Source: Anaspis maculata (lineage: Eukaryota > Arthropoda > Insecta > Coleoptera > Scraptiidae). From it: a stretch of DNA of 64,000 nucleotides. The notes below the pieces were generated by a model, which made no database searches, was not told the DNA's origin, and worked only from the letters and a program-made list of their open reading frames with translations. The position numbers were made by a program, and so were the translations under genes. The stretch is taken from contig OX421968.1 of the NCBI GenBank assembly GCA_949128115.1, positions 1,364,001 through 1,428,000 of the forward strand, given 5' to 3'. This document shows, piece after piece, positions 57,878 through 64,000 of this stretch (its first letter is position 1; each line of letters begins with the position of its first letter).

Positions 57878-60800
57878 GATCACAATCATCAACTTACTTG
57901 TAAAATTAGACTGATAAGCATCAGTAGATTTGAATCTGGAATTGTGGTTTTAAATTTCAGAGCTTGAAGTAATTCGTACACTACCATTCTACTCAACATC
58001 AATTTGTCGCGCTCCTGAAATGCATGATTATTTCCATGTTCTACAAACCATCGCCAGCTTGATTACCTTCGTGAAAGCTCTGTTACATAAATAGCAAATC
58101 TCAATCAAGCAGCTGTATTTCAGAACGTTTGTTTGAATGGCATAGCTCAATACTTTGGAGAATGGCTCCAAAATACCTTTGAATTGAGAAATTAAAGGTA
58201 TCTTGAAGACGGAAATCATTATTTTCAACAGTGGCACTATGTCATCCATAGTGTTCAACAAGAATAGCATCCTTCGGAAAAGACTTTCGAGTTGCTGCAG
58301 AACTGTACTCCACAGGGGCGTGCTCGGTCCCAGTGCCGCTTCCAGTGGCAAACAATTCAAGTAACACGCTACATTTTGCAAAATCGTCGGTAGCGTTTCA
58401 ACGGGCAATGTTTTTTTCGAATTCAACGTCTACACAAACAAGCTCGGTCAATCAAATATTATAATAGTAGGTAGGTGCACGTAAATTCACCTCAAGTAAG
58501 AGCTGCAACGGTGCAACTGGGTTCAATTCGTTAAAATCTATCAAAGCTTGTATCACACTTTTGAAAAATTGAACTCTGACGGTGTCTGAAGCGTTTGTTT
58601 GAAACATTTGCGTGAATATTCCATTCGGAGCCAGCTGGTGTAAGACGCACCGCAAGAATTGATGAGCCACGCTAATGGCACCTCCCGGTAAATGGATGTT
58701 GCTTTCACTTTGCCACGAATACATGGCGTTTGTTGCCACCCTAAAAATACACACAAAGAACTTTCAGTTAGATTGACAACGACAATGAAAGGAACAGAAA
58801 TACTTGGCAACTATACTGAGAATGTCTGGTAGCAACGGAGCAGCCAAGGCTGGTTCTCTGTGTATGAAGGTTCCCAAAGTCACTATGCAAAGGCCAATCT
58901 CTTCGTCGCTGTACTCCTCTTTGACCATGCCGCATTCTGAGCAACGTTCGTTGACACATTCGTCGCCAATTCGAAACGAGCTTTGTTTCATGTCGCTTCC
59001 TTCCAGTTTTGGCGACAGCTGTGGACTAAACCAGGATCCAGGTCTTCGGGGATCATGTACAGAATACGATCCCATGGTGAACGGACCAACTTTGCGCATT
59101 CTCTGTCTCTGATTCACCATTGTTTCTCCTGCAATTCCAAAATCAATACACCCATAAACATTGGCCAAATACTCATTACGCTGGTTGTCGATTTTGACCA
59201 TTTTACAAATGGAACCGTTATCGTCGATATCATGCTGATTGGGGGGGCTTTCTAAGGCTACTTGTTTGATTAGGCGTCTAGGACTGTGCGACTGTACAGG
59301 TTCGTCTTTCGCGTGGCTGGTGTAGATTTTTTCGATTCTCTTGTTATCCAAAGGTTTCGTGCTCATGTGCGAAGCGTTAATGCCAAGGGCCTGTCGAACT
59401 TTGTCCACGAGCTGTGATATATCCTTGGTGTGTTGGCCGATAGGTAACAGACGTTCTTGGCTGGGCATTTCCAGTTGAGATTCTAGCGATGACGAAAACG
59501 TTGACGTTTCTGAAAACGAAATATCACTTGATTGGCAAATATCATGTTGAATTTGCTTCAATTCAACGCGTACCTATGGGTCGGACGGCACCTATGGGCA
59601 GTAATCTTTCAATGGATGGTGCAGGTAAAAGCGCCTGGTTGTTTTTAAAGCAGTCATCGCAATCTGAAACGGGTGTGCAGACAGGAGTAATACTGGGTTC
59701 AATGATCTTCTTATGTTTGCCCAATGGTGTCGGTTTACTGATATGCTGCGACTCCATGCAAGTCGACTGTTTGTGAAGTTCCGTCGTCGTGGTTACAGTT
59801 TTCGCAAATTGCGAAGAGCCATTGATCAAATTGATCGACGTAGACATTTTCGTGCAGTTTTTCGCATAGTCACAAGGTGATTTGGGCATGTCTTGCTTTT
59901 TATTATCGTAGGCCTTGACGTTTTCCTCCTCACTGCCGATTATCCATGTTGGACGTTTATTCGGCGAAGTCCTGAGCAGCTCTTTTGAAGTCTTGACGTC
60001 CAAAGGCTCTTGTGGTTTAACCACACAGCACGTCACTTTTGGTTGCATACAACAGCTGTCCTCCATTCCATCATCGAACGAGTCTTGGATGCTACCGTGT
60101 AAAGTGCTGTCTGACAAGTCGCTCTCTGGAATTGCTATTAGTTCGGATTCTGTATCATCTGCATCTATGCTGACGTCATTGAGCTTCTTCACTTTTTGCT
60201 CCCACATTTTCTCCGGCTGAATACACTGAATTGCTTCTTCCCAGTGGGTTTCCATGCTTGTCGTAGACGAAGGCTTTGCGTATACAACTTGAGCTTTACC
60301 ACCTTTCGAACTTATGGAAACTTGAACGGACTGCCCGTCAGATGAGAACATTGGAGATAACGGAGGTGTCGTTCTCTCTGGATGTTCATTTTCGGCCCCT
60401 AATGATGGTTGGCTTACATCTAGAATAATATCAGTTGTAAGTTGCAATAAGAGAGTTTGATTTGGAAATATCTCGAAACCCACGAGTTATAAAGTGAATG
60501 ATGAGTTGAAAAACCATTATAAATAGAAACCCACCCCTAGATCTTGACGGCGGTGCCCCCATCATGATCGTTGCTGGAATTCTTCGACAGTGATGGTGTT
60601 GAGAGTCCAAAGTGTTCAAAACAATTCGTATTAAAGAAGTCAGCTGCACACAGTGCGGTTGTTGACTGTATTGGTACTGAAATTGGGACACATGATTAGA
60701 CTGAAAGTCAAGTTGAAAATATGTCAACGGCTCATACTTTATAAAGTAACACTACCAACGCCATCAACCAATTTTTCCTAAAATGAGGTTCTAATGTCCA

Positions 60801-63800
60801 CAAGCTGTAAGTGGGCTGTTGAAAATCTAACGTAGTAGAAATGTAATAAGGTGACGGGGCGTACTGCAAAAGAATTAAACAGGTGGGTAATAACTGTCGT
60901 CCCATGAGATTGTTTTGATCCAAGAGTTGCGGTAGGTTCGACAGGAAAACGCTGAATGCCGGTGACGATCTCAACCTTTGCGGTGGCAGATACAACCCTC
61001 TGTCATTGGGATTGTACCCGAGCAGGAGATAGAGATGCTTCAACACAATTCCCTGTATCTTGATTAGAGGTTTTTCTTCTGCCGGATACGCCTGATCTGA
61101 TCTTGATAAAAACTGAAGCAGTAAGAACACTAACAAATGCATTGTCTCTTTATCGGCTTCTTCTAAATCAATGACTTTTTGCAAAAAGTTGAGAATATTT
61201 TGGTCATCAGCTACGTTCAGTGAGTGCATGTGTCCATCTGCAAAAACAGTTAGCTAGAAGATGGTCTTGATATCGACAGACATGTGAATTTTTGTGTTCG
61301 TGCCATGCATACGGGTGTTGTTTTTTCTTTCTTTTTTTCGCTATCGTTAATTCATCAGTTAACTTACGTACATTCATGCGGCCACTACAGCAAGACACTA
61401 CATCTAGTTTCTACCTGGAATGCTGTTACTAGTGCCTAAAAACTGACCGAGTCCAAATCGAGAACTTTTCCTTTTTAAAATTGGAGCCGAGTATTGCCGA
61501 TTGTATACCTTTTCTTTAGTTTCTACAATAACTATATTTCAATTGTTATGATTCGATTCAGGAAAGATAAAAAGTTAAGGACCTTTTTCGTGCCGAGGGA
61601 TTATAGAAGCAGGTGCCGACATTGTTCGTTTGTAAGGCCATTTGGTTCCAAAGCTTGCACTCAGTGTTTTTATTGAGCTTGCGGCGCTCCCTTCTGGCTG
61701 TGAGAGAGCTTCGTGTGCCCTGTGCAGTTTTCGCACGAACGTTTCGCTGTTCATGTCCGTGTTTCTCAAGTCTAAAAACGCGAAACTGATGATTGTGGAC
61801 AAGAGACTTACTGATGGATAAGCAGGGCACAGGCAGTGAGGGGTACTTACCACGCAAGTATGATATATCTCCACTTTTTTCAAGAGTTATTTGAGCTTCC
61901 AGAAACAGGGTATCGAAACGGTTCAAAAAGAATTCCCATGTCAAAATCTTTCGCTCGCTGAGAGAATTGTGTAATTGGTATAGAGATTGGAGTACCATTG
62001 GTCTGTCCACTATAACTAAATCGAACTGTGTCTCCAAACACATGATCAACGACTGGAAAAAGATTTTTGATTGTACTCATAGACACACACCTATTCTACC
62101 CCCGGCATAATAATAATCATAATAATAATAATAATAATGATAATAATTGAAAAATTATCTTCTTTAACGAGGCGACATTCAGCTTAACATATACGCTTCG
62201 CTGTTCCACCATGTAACCTCGGAGCGGGTAGTAACCTGGGAGGCGTTGCCCAAAACCTTACCTTAGGTAAACATCAAACCCCCAATATCATCAACCCGTT
62301 TAGATGAGCCTTCAGTAACCCGGTAAATTTTTTTCTCAAGTTTTTAACATGATACGTGAAAATTCGGAGTGAAACGTTAACCCCAAAGCAAAGGTATGTT
62401 AAACTGAAGGCGCATTTCAATTGGTCGATGACGTTGGTGGTTTGAGGTTTACCTACGTATACCGAATTTTCACGTTTCATGTTCAAAACACGGAAACAAA
62501 TGTACCAAGGTTACTACTCCCATCCACCCGGTATATATTTTTTTAAGTTTTTGAACATGAAACATGAACATTCGGACGTAATGACGTAAACGTGAATCTT
62601 GGAGGCCCTTTGAACTAGAGGCGCATTTAGATTTGTTCAAGAAGGTAGGTAGATAGGTACCTTAATGGCAGAGTCGTGAATAGTTCCTAGATATAAGGTC
62701 GCTCTTTGTGCTACGTATATATTGCTATCGTCCATACTAGAAATTAGATAACAAAAGGCATTGGCAAGTGCTGCTTGTAGAGGCAAAACATTTCGCAACG
62801 GACTTGAATCCATAAATCTAGCTATGACTGTCACCCTTTCGACTGCAGTAAATCTAACACACCAATCGTTGGAATGAAAAGCCTCTTGTATGATTCTCCA
62901 GAAGACATCAGAGCCCGCTGGTAAAGTGATGCAATGCAATAACAAGGGCACGACCTCTTGACATATGTGGGAATGTTCCGAGTTGCACAGATCCCACAAA
63001 CTGTGAACAAGCGAAGTTTGTAATAACTGCAATTTGTCTCCAATTTATAATTATTACTTTTTTATAATGAGATTTTCTTGACACCAAATGAAGAAGCCTC
63101 TGTGCTCCTTTGAAGCTTTAGTACAAGCGTCACCGTGGAGTACCAAAATGTTTAGACATTGCAACATGTAATACAAAATATCAGGCTTGTCAACTCTCGG
63201 CAGCTCGTTGAGCAACTGGTGAATGTATTGTAGTGGTTGAGGTAAATCATCCACGGTGAATTTAAATTTGCCAACGGATGTTTGCCAAAAATTATCAAGA
63301 TCATCTCCAGGTCCAGGCTCCACTGGTTCGTCGTTTTCTCCGATTACTTGAGGTTTTGCAATCTGAACAGTGGCCGTCGCTACAAATAACAAGTTTAATT
63401 TTTTAAATCAGTAGCGAGTACCTACGGTCTATTTGTATGTTGATGTTCCGCCTTACCGACATCAGATTCTGACAGCGTAATGGCACGTGCCACTGCAGAC
63501 ACTACTTTTTCCGCTGGTATTATCGCTGCTAGGTCTAGCTGTTCGGAAACTGTTTCGACAGTTGCAGTCATTATCTGAAACATTATGAGAGTGCTTCAAC
63601 TTTTTTTAGAAATGATAATTGGCATGTATCAAATGCATGCACAGAACAAGTAAATGGATTTGTATTGACAATATTGACATTCTCCGTACAGAACACACGT
63701 GTGGCATATGTACTAGAACTCCTCCTACTGAGTGCACTTCAGGAATCGGCATGTTCAAGACTACATCGGATTTTTCTTTCTTGTCGCTTTCGGGTGGGCT

Positions 63801-64000
63801 TTTTCTGCTATATTCATCCCAGTTTTCTTCTAGAGGCGGCTAAAAAAAAAAACAAAACAAAAACAAAACGGATATAGTCAGAACTTGACAGGAATTTTGT
63901 GAAAGTTGCATACGTCTGGAGGATGTGCTGGATATATTGGCGATAAATATTTGACTAGTTGTAGGGAAAGTTGATGCCACATGATGCTCGACTCGCAATA
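56376..64000 (-). CDS. unc79: unc79, NALCN channel complex subunit, C-terminal half (5' part outside window)
   Basis: Twenty-two coding segments, 5' to 3' on the minus strand: 63914-64000 (partial), 63699-63839, 63457-63574, 63058-63379, 62661-63000, 61851-62052, 61583-61771, 61415-61513, 61368-61403, 60738-61237, 60535-60676, 59574-60419, 58804-59509, 58491-58740, 58067-58429, 57898-58014, 57628-57792, 57384-57556, 57082-57322, 56865-57005, 56635-56757, 56376-56570 (TAA). All but one junction (see findings) are ordinary GT/AG with matching phase, about 1831 residues. Recognisable blocks: ELPRVDKPDILYYML, VVPLLLHCITLPAGSDVFW, WEFFLNRFDTLFLEAQ, IVLKHLYLLLGYNPNDRG, FLRCVLHQLAPNGIF, VVYELLQALKFKTTIPDSNL, AVIRFFPWLYS, EQPKTSVLHMSSLFHTF and the C-terminus LLKWLQRLQFKMGQIELQSS. 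UNC79 is a large armadillo/HEAT-like scaffold that with UNC80 stabilises the NALCN (narrow abdomen) sodium-leak channel at neuronal membranes. The segment at 59574-60419 is a low-conservation, Ser/Thr-rich linker. Confidence 0.95.
57836..57876. repeat. (AAT)n microsatellite in an unc79 intron
   Basis: About 13 uninterrupted AAT units in intron 57793-57897, next to the acceptor side of a short exon. Confidence 0.9.
61404..61414 (-). other. unc79: 11-nt GT...AG gap between two unc79 coding segments
   Basis: On the minus strand the segment 61513-61415 ends ...AGCATTCCAG and the segment 61403-61368 begins ATGTAGTGTC. Between them lie exactly 11 nt, GTAGAAACTAG. Joined, they read ...SNSIP-DVVSCCSGRMNV, in frame with the next exon (HGHMHSLNV). 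Read through, the 11 nt shift the frame and give a stop. Eleven nt is far below any spliceosomal intron length. See findings. Confidence 0.7.
62107..62233 (-). mobile_element. 5'-truncated SINE (family 1 body) with (ATT)n tail, in unc79 intron
   Basis: Plus-strand ACGAGGCGACATTCAGCTTA...CCACCATGTAACCTCGG matches the body of the SINE at 8178-8354 (ACGAGGCGGCATTCAACTAT...CATGCAACCTCGG). A-box and B-box are missing. An (AAT)n run at about 62107-62141 forms the tail end. Confidence 0.65.

Noticed and set aside
63001..63057. 31-bp intron (63027-63057) in unc79 as first suggested by the frame starting LQLLQTSL
   Set aside because: Too short to splice; the acceptor at 63001 gives a 57-bp intron and a junction (LIIK-N-LWDL) that fits the family better.

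Overview
This window is arthropod nuclear DNA, most likely from an insect. The genes are split into many exons with canonical GT/AG introns, several of them only 54-70 bp long. Encoded proteins match animal families: a RalBP1-type RhoGAP, an ARHGAP18-type RhoGAP, fimbrin/plastin, COG2 and UNC79. The intergenic DNA is AT-rich and packed with short TAGGTACCTA-like words, SINEs, MITEs and long palindromic (foldback) elements. The TAGGTACCTA words and short introns make me think of a hemipteran, but that is a weak inference; the sequence itself supports only 'insect-like animal'.

Layout. 1-5285: repeats inside or before the last intron of a RalBP1/Rlip gene. 5286-6304 (+): the last two coding exons of Rlip. 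6305-21136: about 15 kb of repeats, with two tRNA-derived SINEs (about 8.2 and 9.1 kb), a chain of palindromic elements (10.6-13.6 kb), a 1.25 kb TIR element carrying 42-bp tandem repeats (17.3-18.6 kb) and nested hairpin elements (19.1-20.6 kb). 21204-24719 (+): complete ARHGAP18/conundrum-like RhoGAP, 10 coding exons. 24720-34840: repeats, including a hAT MITE with a perfect 8-bp target duplication, a 4.5 kb TIR-bounded unit holding Penelope-like and LINE remnants, and a G-rich ~250-bp tandem array. 34841-42331 (-): complete fimbrin (plastin) with two alternative first coding exons. 42332-48512: another chain of palindromic elements. 48513-56103 (+): COG2, six coding exons, one 4.4 kb intron filled with nested foldback elements. 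56376-64000 (-): the 3' half of unc79, 22 exon segments, running off the right edge.

The genes are not a functional cluster. Two of the five (Rlip, conu) are Rho-family GAP genes and fimbrin bundles actin, but the others act in Golgi tethering (COG2) and the NALCN sodium-leak channel complex (unc79), so the neighbourhood is ordinary.

Most noteworthy: (1) in unc79 two coding segments that make a smooth protein when joined are separated by only 11 nt, which starts GT and ends AG; each segment can splice in frame without the other, suggesting mutually exclusive use, intron collapse or an assembly error. (2) At least nine palindromic elements share the terminal motif TACAGGGT; two groups share a common core but carry unrelated outer arms, and they sit back-to-back and inside one another. 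(3) A 4.5 kb unit has 27-bp perfect terminal inverted repeats flanked by CTTTAGT on both sides. I saw no evidence for a CRISPR array, bacterial operon, viral genome or rRNA/tRNA gene.
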